A stretch of 64,000 nt of DNA from Actinospineispora eucalypti (GCA_014208095.1 JACHMT010000004.1:310001-374000); one strand, 5' to 3'. Positions 26,236-34,638 are shown, counted from the stretch's first letter. Notes: generated from the letters alone by a model not told the origin. Program-made: numbers and translations.

Positions 26236-26254
26236 GAAGGGTAGGCTAACTTAA
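26236..26254. promoter_or_regulatory. Candidate IdeR/DmdR iron box
   Basis: GAAGGGTAGGCTAACTTAA agrees with the 19-bp consensus TTAGGTTAGGCTAACCTAA at 15 of 19 positions, including the full core TAGGCTAAC. It lies 109 bp upstream of the EphD-like start. Such a site would make the operon iron-repressed. Confidence 0.45.
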
Positions 26255-26299
26255 GTCACGTCGCTTCGTGGTGGGAGCGGCGCGTCAGTTCGGGAACGT

Positions 26300-26338
26300 A
26301 TCGAGGCCTCGCCCGCACCAGTCGGGCGGGGCCTCGAT
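26300..26338 (-). terminator. Strong terminator of the secretion-like operon
   Basis: ATCGAGGCCTCGCCC (26300-26314) pairs with GGGCGGGGCCTCGAT (26324-26338) with one mismatch and a 9-base loop, a few bases after the stop of the MinD-like gene. It separates the T4SS-like operon from the EphD operon. Confidence 0.8.
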
Positions 26339-26340
26339 GC

Positions 26341-28782
26341 TTATTCGAACCCGTCGGCGATGATCGCGGCCAGCTCCAGGAAGGCGCGCCGGGTGGTGGG
26401 GGCCAGCCGGTCCTGGAGGATCTGGCCGCCGGAGAACAGGTGCGGGTCGGCCGGGATGTCGACCACGTGCCGGCAGCGGTTGGCGAAGTGTTCGCGCAGC
26501 TGGGCGCGGTCCACCCGGTTGCTCGTGCGGTCCCGGCACAGCACCAGCACCGCCTCCTCGGCCAGCTTCTCGTGCCCGTGCGCGAACAACCAGTCCAGCG
26601 TCTTGCTGGCCCGCGACGCCCCGTCCACGGTAGGCGCGCCGACCACGATCAGCCGGTCGGCCAGGGCCAGCGTGCCCTGCATCGCGGAGTGCACCAGCCC
26701 GGTGCCGCAGTCGGTGATCACGATGTCGAAGAACCGGACCAGCGCCGCGCACACCTTCTGGTACTCCTCGCGTGCGAACGCCTCGCCCATCGCCGGGTCC
26801 TGCTCGCCGGCCAGCACCCGCAGCCGCCCGGCCAGGCTGGTGTACTTGCCGAACTCGCTGAGCGAGGTCAACGAGTCCAGGTTGTCCAGCAGCTCCCGCA
26901 CGGTGACGTCGGTTTCCCCGGACAGCCGGTCGGCCAGCGTGCCCGCGTCCGGATCGGCGTCCAGCGCGATCACCCCGTCGCCCCGGCAGTCCGCCAGGGT
27001 CAGGCCGAGGCAGGCGGCCACGGTGGTCTTCCCCACGCCGCCCTTGATCGAGGTCACCGCGACGTGCCTGGTCCCGGCCAACGGCCGGCGCACCCGGGAG
27101 AGCATCGCCACGGCCGCCCGCTCCGCGCCGCCGAGGCCCGCGTTCACCCGGCCACCGGTCATCGAGTACAGTGCCGCGCGCCAGCCCACCCTGGGCACCT
27201 CGAGGCGGCCCCGGACGACGGCCTCGTGCCTGATCGCGTCGGCGGTGAGTCGCGGCGGTTTGACGGGCTCCGGCTCTCGTGCCGGTTCTTGTTCTGGCTC
27301 CGGGCGGCGCCGTTCCGGCGGTTTCGGGGGCGGGACGAGGTCCGGCGAGGCCGCCGGGCCGACCGCTCCCGGGAGGCCGGTGGACGCCACGTAAGGCGTC
27401 GGTTTGGGCGAATCTTCCTTGGCGGCGGGACGTTTGCCGAACACCGTTGCCGGGGTGGGCGCGGTTTCGGCCGAGCCGGTGGTCGGCTCGGCGGCCGGCT
27501 GGTCGGTCTCGGTGGCCTGGGGTCCGGCGAGGGCCGGCTCGGTGAGGGTTTGTTGCCCGGATGGGCCGCCCGGCGTGGTGCTTGCCGGAGGTGTCTCGGT
27601 GGGTGGCGCCCCGGCGGCCGGTGGGCCGCTCGGTGTCGGTTGCGTGGGGGCCGGCCCAGCGGGCGGGGCTCCGGCCGGAAACGGTCCGCTGGGCGGTGAG
27701 GCGGCCGAGAAGACGCCGGTGGGAGGTGCGTGGGTCGGGAATGCGCCGGTGGCAGGCGCGGCCGCATGGAACTGCCCGGTGGGTGGCGTACCCGCGGGGA
27801 ACTGCCCGGTGGGTGGCCCACCGGCGGTGAACTGACCGGTGGGTGGCCCGCTCCGCGGGGCCGGCGCGGTGGGCGGTACGCCGGCAGGGAAGGCGCTGGC
27901 GGGGAAGGTGCCGGTGGGCGGCGCGCTTGTCGGGAACTGCCCGGTGGGTGATGTCGTGGTCGGGAACGGTCCGGTGGGTGGTGCTTCGGCTGGGAACTGC
28001 CCGGTGGGTGGTGCTCCGGTTGGGAAGGCGTCGGTCGGCGGGGCGCCCGGGGGGAACTGTCCGGTGGGTGGCGGGCCGGCTGGGAACGCGTCGGTGGACG
28101 GGGCGCCTGCGGGGTACGGGCCGGAAGGTGGCGGGCTTGCTGGGAATTGTCCGGTGGGTGGGGGGCCCGCGGGGAATTGGCCGGTGGGTGGGACGAGCGG
28201 TGGCCGAGGCGGGGGCGGCGGGTTGGGCAGCCGGGGCATGGGCGGGGGCCATTGCGCCGAGCGGTTGGGGCCGTTCGGGATGGGGCGGCGCACCGGGGGA
28301 AGCCACGGCGGCAACGCGGCCAGCGGGTCGTTCGGGCCGCCGAGAGTGTCACCGACCCCGGGCGGCGCGACCAGCCCGCTCGGCGGGACCGGGCGTCGCG
28401 CCGGGCCGCGTCGCCGCGGGGCGCCGCCGGGATCGTGCCCCGACCGGGTGCGGCCGGGATCGTCCCCGGGCCGGGCGCCGTGTGGATCCCCGCCGGGCCG
28501 CGTGCCGCCGGGGTCTTCCCCGGGTCGGGCGCCGGCCGGGTAGTTGCGCGGGGCGTCCGGGGCCAAGGGGTCCGCGGTGGCCCAGGGCAGGATGCTCACC
28601 GGCCGGCGGTCGGCGCGCGGTGGCCGGGGGCGCTGGGGCGGGTGTTCGTCCGTCGGAGGGGAGTCGGGAACGGGTGACGCCGCGCCGGGGTGTTCGCCGG
28701 TGGTGCGCAGACCGCCGACTCGGGGTGCGGAGAGCGTCGACTCGGTGTGCTGGGACCGCCGACTCGCGGGGGGTTGGGGCAT
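26341..28782 (-). CDS. MinD/ParA-like ATPase with a long proline-rich N-terminus (EspI-like)
   Basis: 813 residues from ATG 28782, chosen for GAGAGGA seven bases upstream; ATG 28803, overlapping the previous stop, would add 7. Residues 1 to about 500 are Pro/Gly/Thr-rich and dominated by degenerate GPPPTGQFPAG units. The C-terminal 260 residues are a deviant-Walker P-loop ATPase: IKGGVGKTTVAACLGLTLA, ALDADPDAGTLADRL and DIVITDCGTGLVHSAMQGTL. This two-part layout matches EspI of the mycobacterial ESX-1 locus, and such ATPases organise polar or membrane machines. No ESX genes are present here; the gene is the last of the T4SS-like operon. A regulatory or positioning role in the apparatus is inferred. 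Confidence 0.85.
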   Translation of the reverse strand: MPQPPASRRSQHTESTLSAPRVGGLRTTGEHPGAASPVPDSPPTDEHPPQRPRPPRADRRPVSILPWATADPLAPDAPRNYPAGARPGEDPGGTRPGGDPHGARPGDDPGRTRSGHDPGGAPRRRGPARRPVPPSGLVAPPGVGDTLGGPNDPLAALPPWLPPVRRPIPNGPNRSAQWPPPMPRLPNPPPPPRPPLVPPTGQFPAGPPPTGQFPASPPPSGPYPAGAPSTDAFPAGPPPTGQFPPGAPPTDAFPTGAPPTGQFPAEAPPTGPFPTTTSPTGQFPTSAPPTGTFPASAFPAGVPPTAPAPRSGPPTGQFTAGGPPTGQFPAGTPPTGQFHAAAPATGAFPTHAPPTGVFSAASPPSGPFPAGAPPAGPAPTQPTPSGPPAAGAPPTETPPASTTPGGPSGQQTLTEPALAGPQATETDQPAAEPTTGSAETAPTPATVFGKRPAAKEDSPKPTPYVASTGLPGAVGPAASPDLVPPPKPPERRRPEPEQEPAREPEPVKPPRLTADAIRHEAVVRGRLEVPRVGWRAALYSMTGGRVNAGLGGAERAAVAMLSRVRRPLAGTRHVAVTSIKGGVGKTTVAACLGLTLADCRGDGVIALDADPDAGTLADRLSGETDVTVRELLDNLDSLTSLSEFGKYTSLAGRLRVLAGEQDPAMGEAFAREEYQKVCAALVRFFDIVITDCGTGLVHSAMQGTLALADRLIVVGAPTVDGASRASKTLDWLFAHGHEKLAEEAVLVLCRDRTSNRVDRAQLREHFANRCRHVVDIPADPHLFSGGQILQDRLAPTTRRAFLELAAIIADGFE

Positions 28783-28799
28783 TGCGGGTTCCTCTCGAG

Positions 28800-29333
28800 T
28801 CATTGCTCGCCCACCTGGGCGTCGGCTCGGTCGCCGGCGACCAGCCAGCGGTTGTCCGGCTGGCGGACCAGGAGCAGGTAGCGGGTGCGGCGGGGGGAGT
28901 CACCCGGGGTGGTGCGGTATCCCAGCGTGTAGCCGCGGCGGGTGTCGGACGGTTCGCCGGCGATCTGGGTCACGTCGGTGACCGTGATCGCGCGCTGACC
29001 GGTCGGCGGCGCGTCCACCACCACGACGCCTACCGCGCTGGTCGCGTAGGGAGTGGCCCGGCGGTTGGTGCGGCCGTTGTCCGCCGGGCCGACGCTGTAC
29101 GCGGCGACCAGGTAGGCGCGGGCCACCGAGGCCGGGTCGGCGAAGTCCACCTGGGGATCGGGGGCGGCGGGCGCCGGCCCCGCGTCGACCGGTGGGGCGG
29201 CCAGCGCATCCCGGTCGGCCTGGCTCAGCGCCGGGGCGGGCGACGCCGGGTCCGGCCCGGCCAGCGGCAGCCACGGCGCGGCCAGCAGCGCGGCGGCGGC
29301 CACGCCGAGGATGGTCAGCGTCCGGGCGTTCAT
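28800..29333 (-). CDS. NTF2-like/VirB8-TcpC-like membrane-anchored protein
   Basis: 177 residues. One N-terminal hydrophobic helix (about residues 5-25) and a Pro/Ala-rich linker are followed by a domain with a helix (DPASVARAYLVAAYSVG) and a strand-rich part (RRATPYATSAVGVVVVDA, AITVTDVTQIAGEPSDTRRGYTLGYRT, RYLLLVRQPDNRWLVAGD). The layout, a single membrane helix then an NTF2-like fold, is that of VirB8/TcpC/TraH proteins in Gram-positive conjugation systems. Exact family not proven. ATG overlaps the stop of the cell-wall hydrolase gene (ATGA), and its stop overlaps the MinD-like frame. Confidence 0.72.
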   Translation of the reverse strand: MNARTLTILGVAAAALLAAPWLPLAGPDPASPAPALSQADRDALAAPPVDAGPAPAAPDPQVDFADPASVARAYLVAAYSVGPADNGRTNRRATPYATSAVGVVVVDAPPTGQRAITVTDVTQIAGEPSDTRRGYTLGYRTTPGDSPRRTRYLLLVRQPDNRWLVAGDRADAQVGEQ

Positions 29334-30583
29334 TCCGCGAAGCTCACGTGAACGTGGTCGTAGTGACCGCCGGTCGGATTGCGCACGTCGTAGACCCCGC
29401 CCCCGTCGTAGCGTTCGCCCCAGCCGCCTTCGTCCGGGGCGCCCGGATCCCAGAAGCGGCCCTGCCAGATCAGGTACTTCACCCGCAGCGCGGCGGCGTT
29501 CGCGCGGAACCAGTTGGCCACCCGCCAGCCCTGCTCGAGCCGGTCGCCCTCGGCGAACTCGCCCGGCGGGCCGGGGAACAGGTCGCAGGCCCGCCCGCGC
29601 GCGTGGTCACTGCCCGGGTTCCACTCGTGCCGGTCCCAGCAGCTGATCTTGCCGAGCGGGCCGAACGCGGCCGCCTGGGCGCGCAGGCCGTGGACGGCGG
29701 CGGCGGTGAGGCAGCCGGAGCTGGTCGGGTCGGGTTCGGCGCAGCCGGTCGACCGGCCGGTGAACCCGGCCGGGGCGGGCGGCAGCGCGGCTGTCGTGAC
29801 GCCGCCCAGCGTGGTGAGGCCCAGCGGAGCGGCCCGGGCGACCGGAGTGGGGCCAGCTCCGTATCCATCGGGCGCCGAACCGGGCGTCCGACCCGTCCCG
29901 CCGGCTTCGCCGGCGGCGAGCACATCCGGTGCGGGGCCGGGTGGCGGTGGGGTGGCCGGACCAGCGGGACCGGGCGGTGGGGCGGCGAATTCGGCGACGT
30001 AGCGGTGCACGTTGCGCAGGTACCGGTTGACCAGGCCGACGCAGGTGTCCCCGCAACCCGCCTCGCCGGGCGCCGGCACCCCGGTGGCGCTGCCGGTGAC
30101 CCGGCCGCAGCCCGCGATGTGGCAGACCAGCATGGCGTCCAGCGGCGCGGTGGGTTTGCCGGTGTCCCGCAGGTGGCCGGTGACCGCCCGCAGGTTGGCG
30201 CACACCCACGGGATGCCCAGCCGCAGGTGGGTCTCCGGGATGAAGATGTCGCCGCTGCCCGGTTCGCCGCCGGCGGCCGCCCAGTTCCGGTTGTTGATCT
30301 GGTAGAGCCCGAACGCGCCGCCGTTGCTGTCGCTGCTGCGCGCCTTCGCGTTCCAGCCGGACTCGGCCATGATCTCCGCGACCACCCACACCGGGGGCAG
30401 TTCGGGGCAGTCCCGCCGAACCACCTCGTCGATCACCGGCAGCATCTGCTTGGCCAGCTCGGGCAGCTTGGCCGGGTCGACCCCGGTGAGCGCCGCGCCC
30501 CGGTCCTCGGCGGCGACGATGACCAGCAGGCCGAGCAGCGCGACCATCGCGACGGCGATGACGCCCACCCCTCGGAACCACAT
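29330..30583 (-). CDS. Bifunctional cell-wall hydrolase: lytic transglycosylase plus ARB_07466-like domain (VirB1-like)
   Basis: 417 residues. ATG 30583 is preceded by AGGTGA; a membrane anchor or signal spans residues 5-25. Residues 40-175 resemble a lytic transglycosylase, with catalytic Glu74 in AEIMAESGWNAKARSSD and the supporting GGAFGLYQINNRNW. A Pro/Gly linker (about 180-275) follows. Residues 285-417 resemble the ARB_07466-like C-terminal domain (CWDRHEWNPGSDHARGRACD, YDHVHVSF), which has a metal-peptidase-like His pattern. A muralytic enzyme with two activities would open the peptidoglycan for the apparatus, the job of VirB1 in T4SS. A 37-bp palindromic repeat lies in the linker. Confidence 0.83.
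   Translation of the reverse strand: MWFRGVGVIAVAMVALLGLLVIVAAEDRGAALTGVDPAKLPELAKQMLPVIDEVVRRDCPELPPVWVVAEIMAESGWNAKARSSDSNGGAFGLYQINNRNWAAAGGEPGSGDIFIPETHLRLGIPWVCANLRAVTGHLRDTGKPTAPLDAMLVCHIAGCGRVTGSATGVPAPGEAGCGDTCVGLVNRYLRNVHRYVAEFAAPPPGPAGPATPPPPGPAPDVLAAGEAGGTGRTPGSAPDGYGAGPTPVARAAPLGLTTLGGVTTAALPPAPAGFTGRSTGCAEPDPTSSGCLTAAAVHGLRAQAAAFGPLGKISCWDRHEWNPGSDHARGRACDLFPGPPGEFAEGDRLEQGWRVANWFRANAAALRVKYLIWQGRFWDPGAPDEGGWGERYDGGGVYDVRNPTGGHYDHVHVSFAE
29866..29902. repeat. 37-bp palindromic repeat, copy 2, inside a coding region
   Basis: Contains GGGCGCCGAACCGGGCGTCC followed by GACCCGTCCCGCC, matching the minus-strand reading of 4954-4990 at 32 of 37 bases. It lies in the linker between the two domains of the cell-wall hydrolase. 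Confidence 0.65.
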
Positions 30584-30590
30584 CGGCCGT

Positions 30591-32072
30591 TCACCTCGCC
30601 AATGCCGCTGTCGCGGCCCGTGAGTGAGAAGTGTTGCTATAGCCATACAAATCACTCACGGGCGGCGCAGCCGCAAACCGGGAGTCGGTGTCGTAGAGGG
30701 CGCGCTCGGTGGGGGTCAGGCGCAGCGACACCGGAAGGCCGATGCGTTCGCCGGACTTGATCAGGTATTTGCCCCGGCCGGGGTGGAGGGCGCCGCCCAC
30801 CCAGGTGGGGGCGGCGGCCCAGGAGGTGACCAGTGCGGCTTCGCCTTCGGAGAGAGGGGTGATGCGGCGCAGGGCGTCGAGCTCGCGTTCGGCCATGCCG
30901 CCCAGGACCAGGGTGGCGTTGCGGGTCACCATGCCGCGGGCCTTGGCCCGGTCGGCCTCGCTGGCCAGGGCCTCCAGGTCGTCCAGGGAATGGGTGACCT
31001 GGAAGGAGATCACGCCCCGGTGCCGGTTCAGCCGGGTGATCCGGTCCGAGCGCTCCACCAGCCCGGGCGCCACCCGCAACGCCCGCCACAGCTCGTCCTG
31101 AACCACCGCCACCGGGCGGCCGTGCGCCGTCGAACCCTCGATCACCGCCGTCGACCAGGCCCAGGAGCAGAGCATCGCGGCGGCCAGCACGTCGTCGTCA
31201 TCGTCGTCCAGCGCGGAGAGGTCCAGGGACAGCGCGGACCGGTCCAGCGAACCGGACACCGTGGACGGCCGGTCGAAGATGCCGCGCAGTCCGCCGTCGC
31301 ACAGCAGGGCCAGCGTGTTCACCACCTCGCGCGCCCCGCGCCGGTACTCGTCGTCGTCCCGCGCGGCGACGATCTCCCGGAGTTCCGGGGAACCGGTGGA
31401 GAGCGCGCCCAGCACATCGGGGATCAGCGGCTCGTCGTCCACGGCCACGCAGGCGTCCAGCGCGGCGCCGAGCAGGCGTCGCTCGGTCACCTCCACCTCG
31501 CCGCGCCGCACGATGCACACCAGCGCCTCCAGCAGGGACAGCCGGCGCGCGCGGATCGTCTCGGCCAACCGGTCCCGCTCGGTGCCGACGGCGGCCGCCA
31601 GCTCGCCGCGCAGCGGCCCGGCGTCCAGCGGGTTCAGCGCGTGCAGCCCTCGGCCCACCCGCCACACCGCGCCGCCCAGCGCCTCGCACAGCGCGCTGTA
31701 CTCGCCCTTTACGTCCCCTGGCACCACGGCAACCCCGCCGAACGCGACCAGGCCGGTGATCATCCGTTTGATCACCGCCGACTTCCCGATGCCCGGCTGG
31801 CCCTGCACCCACACGCCGGTGTTGGACACCAGGCCCTGGCGCAGCCACTCGGCCGGGTCCAGGCCGACCGGCTCGGCGGTCAGCAGGTGTCGGCCGATCG
31901 GCACCCCGCGCACCGAGGTACCCGAACCGACCGCGAACGGGAACAGCCCGCACAGCTGGCTGGACGTGCCGGCGTACAGGGTGCCGCCCTCCACGTGCGG
32001 CGCCCGGCCGCCACCGGCCACCGGCCAGCCCCACGCCCTGGGAACCGGCCGCGATGCCAGGGACTGGTTCAT
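30591..32072 (-). CDS. VirB4/TraC-type conjugation ATPase, motor half
   Basis: 493 residues. ATG 32072 overlaps the upstream stop. Walker A is GQPGIGKSAVIKR (residues 91-103), Walker B VAVVQDELW (D326, E327), and a Q-motif-like segment ISFQVTHSLDD follows near 355. This is the C-terminal ATPase half of VirB4-like proteins without the N-terminal domain, which the upstream SCO6880-family protein provides. It should power substrate transfer or assembly at the membrane. The last residues PPVSDLYGYSNTSHSR are encoded by the 46-bp palindrome copy B at 30617-30662, so the original C-terminus has been replaced or extended. In-frame codons upstream of 32072 belong to another gene's region and were excluded. 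Confidence 0.85.
   Translation of the reverse strand: MNQSLASRPVPRAWGWPVAGGGRAPHVEGGTLYAGTSSQLCGLFPFAVGSGTSVRGVPIGRHLLTAEPVGLDPAEWLRQGLVSNTGVWVQGQPGIGKSAVIKRMITGLVAFGGVAVVPGDVKGEYSALCEALGGAVWRVGRGLHALNPLDAGPLRGELAAAVGTERDRLAETIRARRLSLLEALVCIVRRGEVEVTERRLLGAALDACVAVDDEPLIPDVLGALSTGSPELREIVAARDDDEYRRGAREVVNTLALLCDGGLRGIFDRPSTVSGSLDRSALSLDLSALDDDDDDVLAAAMLCSWAWSTAVIEGSTAHGRPVAVVQDELWRALRVAPGLVERSDRITRLNRHRGVISFQVTHSLDDLEALASEADRAKARGMVTRNATLVLGGMAERELDALRRITPLSEGEAALVTSWAAAPTWVGGALHPGRGKYLIKSGERIGLPVSLRLTPTERALYDTDSRFAAAPPVSDLYGYSNTSHSRAATAALAR
30617..30662. repeat. 46-bp palindrome, copy B, forming a protein C-terminus
   Basis: Same ends CCCGTGAGTG / CACTCACGGG and centre GCTATAGCC as copy A, but the arms differ at 5 of 23 positions, so it is the most decayed copy. 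It encodes residues about 470-486 of the VirB4-like ATPase, 24 bp before its stop. Confidence 0.92.
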
Positions 32073-33553
32073 CGGTTGCGCCCCCGGCTGGCCAGTTCGG
32101 TCGGGTTCAGGCCGAGGCCGAGGCTGGCGGCGAAGCCGCAGGCCTGTGCGCCCCACATGCGGCGCAGCCGCAGCTTGGCCGCCCCGGCGCGCTGTTCCAC
32201 GTCTGCGATGGCGCCGGGCAGCTCGGCCGGGTCGGTGACCGTGGTGGTCACGTACACGGTGAGCCGGCCGACCCCGGCACCCTCCGCCTCCTCGCGGGCG
32301 GCCTGCATGGCGCGGTCCCGGTCGTCCCGCTCGCGCTGCGTCTCCTCGCCCCGGGTGCGCTGGGTCCACGCCTGGCGCAGCTGCCCGGCGGTGATCTCGC
32401 TCTCCACCCGGGCCGCCGCCTGGTCGGCCGGGTAGGGCAGGTAGAGCAGGCTGACCCGCCTCGGGTACGGCCCGGGCGCCAGCAGCGGGACCAGTACCCG
32501 CGAGTTCACCGCCTGCCGGGGTGCCTCGCGCAGCGCCCAGGACACCGAGAAACCGGAGTCGTGCTGGTAGCGGTCCCAGGTCTCGCTGGCCGCCACCGGG
32601 GCCGCCTGCACCCAGTGCCGGAGCAGCTGCTGCTCGCCCTGCCGGGCGATCTCGTCCCGGGATATCGGGTCGAAGGCCGCGCGCACCCGGGCGGTCAGGC
32701 TGGACATGGTCTCCCGGCCGAGCACCGCCACCCCGCAGGAGGAGAGGCCCGACTCCAGGCCGGGCAGCCAGCGGGTCACCTCGGCGACCGAGGCCAGCAG
32801 GTCCCGAGGGCGCGGCGCGGACCGCGCCGGGTCCAGGGTCACCGTGACCCAGCTGTCGGTGCGCGCCGAGGTGTACGGGGCGAGCTCGATCAGCTCGCGC
32901 ATCAGGGCCTGCGCGGCGGCCGGGGCTTTGGGGTCCAGCCTGGTGCGCAGATAGTCGGTCTCGTCCCGGGTGCTTGCTGTGCTTTCTATGGTGACCGCGA
33001 CGTGCCGGATCACCGGCCGGTGCCCGAGGTCGGCCAGCCAGGCGCCCCAGCTGGCCACCCATTCGTCGGCGCTGGTCCGGTCGGCGAGGTCGAGCCCGGC
33101 CGGCGCGCAGCGCAGTACGGCGGAGAGCGTGCCGGTGTGCCGGTCCAGCACCAGGGCCTGCCGGCCGCCCCGGCCGTCGTCGGTGTCCAGCGCGACCAGC
33201 GGGGCGAGCACCCCGGGCAGGTCGTGCCGGCGCGGGTGCTCCACGATCAGCCCGCCGGACAGCTCCGTCCACCCCTTGGCCCTGGCCGACGAGAACCGCA
33301 GCCGCCGGGTGATCGCCTCGGTCGCCGTCGAACCGCCGACCCGCACGGTCACCGCCAGCACCACCACCAGCGCCACAACCGCCAGCGGCAACGCCAGCCG
33401 GGGCATCAGGGAGGCGGCCAGCACCGGGGCGAGCACGGCGACGAACACCGCGACGGTCTGCGCCGCGCCCAGCGAGCCGATGCCCCAACCCCGCTCCGCG
33501 CGCCAGTGGCCGTACAGCCGGGGCTCCGGGCGCTCGCCGACGTCCAGACTCAT
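32069..33553 (-). CDS. SCO6880-family protein (PrgI/VirB3-like membrane part plus VirB4 N-terminal-like domain)
   Basis: 494 residues. Two hydrophobic helices at about residues 29-52 and 53-72 resemble the PrgI/VirB3 membrane module. The long soluble part (LSGGLIVEHPRRHDLPGVLAPLV, FDPISRDEIARQ, GFSVSWALREAPRQAV, YVTTTVTDPAELPGAIADVE) matches the actinobacterial SCO6880 family and the N-terminal domain of VirB4 proteins. No Walker motifs are present; the ATPase half is the next gene, so the VirB3-VirB4 functions are split differently from the classical pattern. ATG 33553 overlaps the VirB6-like stop with GAGGGGG upstream. Role in an apparatus is inferred from family and neighbourhood. Confidence 0.83.
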   Translation of the reverse strand: MSLDVGERPEPRLYGHWRAERGWGIGSLGAAQTVAVFVAVLAPVLAASLMPRLALPLAVVALVVVLAVTVRVGGSTATEAITRRLRFSSARAKGWTELSGGLIVEHPRRHDLPGVLAPLVALDTDDGRGGRQALVLDRHTGTLSAVLRCAPAGLDLADRTSADEWVASWGAWLADLGHRPVIRHVAVTIESTASTRDETDYLRTRLDPKAPAAAQALMRELIELAPYTSARTDSWVTVTLDPARSAPRPRDLLASVAEVTRWLPGLESGLSSCGVAVLGRETMSSLTARVRAAFDPISRDEIARQGEQQLLRHWVQAAPVAASETWDRYQHDSGFSVSWALREAPRQAVNSRVLVPLLAPGPYPRRVSLLYLPYPADQAAARVESEITAGQLRQAWTQRTRGEETQRERDDRDRAMQAAREEAEGAGVGRLTVYVTTTVTDPAELPGAIADVEQRAGAAKLRLRRMWGAQACGFAASLGLGLNPTELASRGRNR

Positions 33554-34638
33554 CCGGCCCCCCTCATGTCCTCGCCGATCCGGGGGATCGGGCCGGTGAA
33601 CCGGGGCTCCACCGGTTCACCGGGTAGCGGTGACGGCTTGCTGGACATGACCGGGCTCGCGCCGTTGGCCAGCCGGCCGGCGCTGCCCGGGCCGGCGTTC
33701 TCCATATAGCCGGCCAGCTGCACCGAGGAGGACAGCGAGCTGCGTGAGCTGAGCCGCACCGCGCCCACCGCGGCCGGCGCACCCGGTGTGGGGCGTCCCG
33801 ACCAGCCGCCGTCCGCGATGCGCACCGAGGTGAAGGAGAGCAGGCGCAACAACGCCGGCAGCGCGGCGACGCCGAGCGCGAGCACCACCACCCCGGCCAG
33901 CGCGGTGCTCACCGGATTGCCGTCCGACAACTGCTTCAGGTACTGCAGCCCGACCGCGTGCACCAGCGCGGCGGCCGGCTTGTACAGCACCAGCGCTAGC
34001 GCCCACGGCAGCATCCGAGACAGCCAGCCCCGGGTGGCGGCGGTGAGCGACCCGGCGGCGGCCAACGGGAGCGTGGCCGCCACCACGAGCAGCGCGACCT
34101 GGCGCAGGGCCATGGCCATCCACTGCGCCGCCGCCAGCAACAGCACCACCACGGAAACCAGGAGCAGGAGGAACGGCTCGGCCATGCCGCCCCGGCGACT
34201 GGTCAACGCGTCCCGCATCAACCCGCCGAACTCGCCGCCCTCGGCCGGGGTGCCGCCGCTGCCGAGCAGCGTGGTGGCCAACAGGTCGCCCGCCCACAGC
34301 GCACCCTGGAGCACGGTGATGCCCAGCGCCGCCGCCACGGCGAACCGCAGCAACCCGCCGGCCACCGACAACAACGGCTCGCTGCGCCGCATCAGGATCA
34401 GCCGGATTGCCTGCACCAGCACGGAAACCATCAGCACCAGCAGCAACAGCGGGCGCAGCGCGGTGTGCGCGCCGAGCACCGCCGGCTGCAACAGCGAGGT
34501 GCTGGGCACCCGCCACCAGCTGCCGGCGTCGGCGACCAGGATCGCCGCCGCCCGGGCGGCCGACTCCACGATGGTCAGGAACGGGCTTTCCCCCGGTCCG
34601 TCGGCCAGCAGCGGCGCCACCGCGAGCACCGCCGTCAC
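33550..34638 (-). CDS. VirB6/TrbL-like polytopic membrane protein
   Basis: 362 residues from GTG 34638 (overlaps the upstream stop, GTGA). A short leader (AVLAVAPLLADGPGE) is followed by about six hydrophobic helices, for example PLLLLVLMVSVLVQAIRL, LLRFAVAAALGITVLQGALW, EPFLLLLVSVVVLLLAAAQWMAMALRQVALLVVAATLPLAAAGS and TALAGVVVLALGVAALPALL (quoted piecewise from the protein), then a Ser/Pro-rich cytoplasmic tail of about 85 residues. The long helix-Trp-helix centre with conserved small residues is the TrbL/VirB6 pattern, the membrane channel component of T4SS. Sequence identity is always low in this family, so the assignment relies on topology and position. Confidence 0.8.
   Translation of the reverse strand: MTAVLAVAPLLADGPGESPFLTIVESAARAAAILVADAGSWWRVPSTSLLQPAVLGAHTALRPLLLLVLMVSVLVQAIRLILMRRSEPLLSVAGGLLRFAVAAALGITVLQGALWAGDLLATTLLGSGGTPAEGGEFGGLMRDALTSRRGGMAEPFLLLLVSVVVLLLAAAQWMAMALRQVALLVVAATLPLAAAGSLTAATRGWLSRMLPWALALVLYKPAAALVHAVGLQYLKQLSDGNPVSTALAGVVVLALGVAALPALLRLLSFTSVRIADGGWSGRPTPGAPAAVGAVRLSSRSSLSSSVQLAGYMENAGPGSAGRLANGASPVMSSKPSPLPGEPVEPRFTGPIPRIGEDMRGAG

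Noticed and set aside
26285..28306. 673-codon minus-strand frame overlapping the EspI-like gene
   Set aside because: Arg/Pro-rich shadow of the EspI-like gene, without a P-loop or any other motif.
30591..33488. 965-codon frame joining the VirB4-like ATPase with upstream sequence
   Set aside because: Sequence before 32072 is the SCO6880 gene read out of frame. The ATGA overlap sets the start at 32072.
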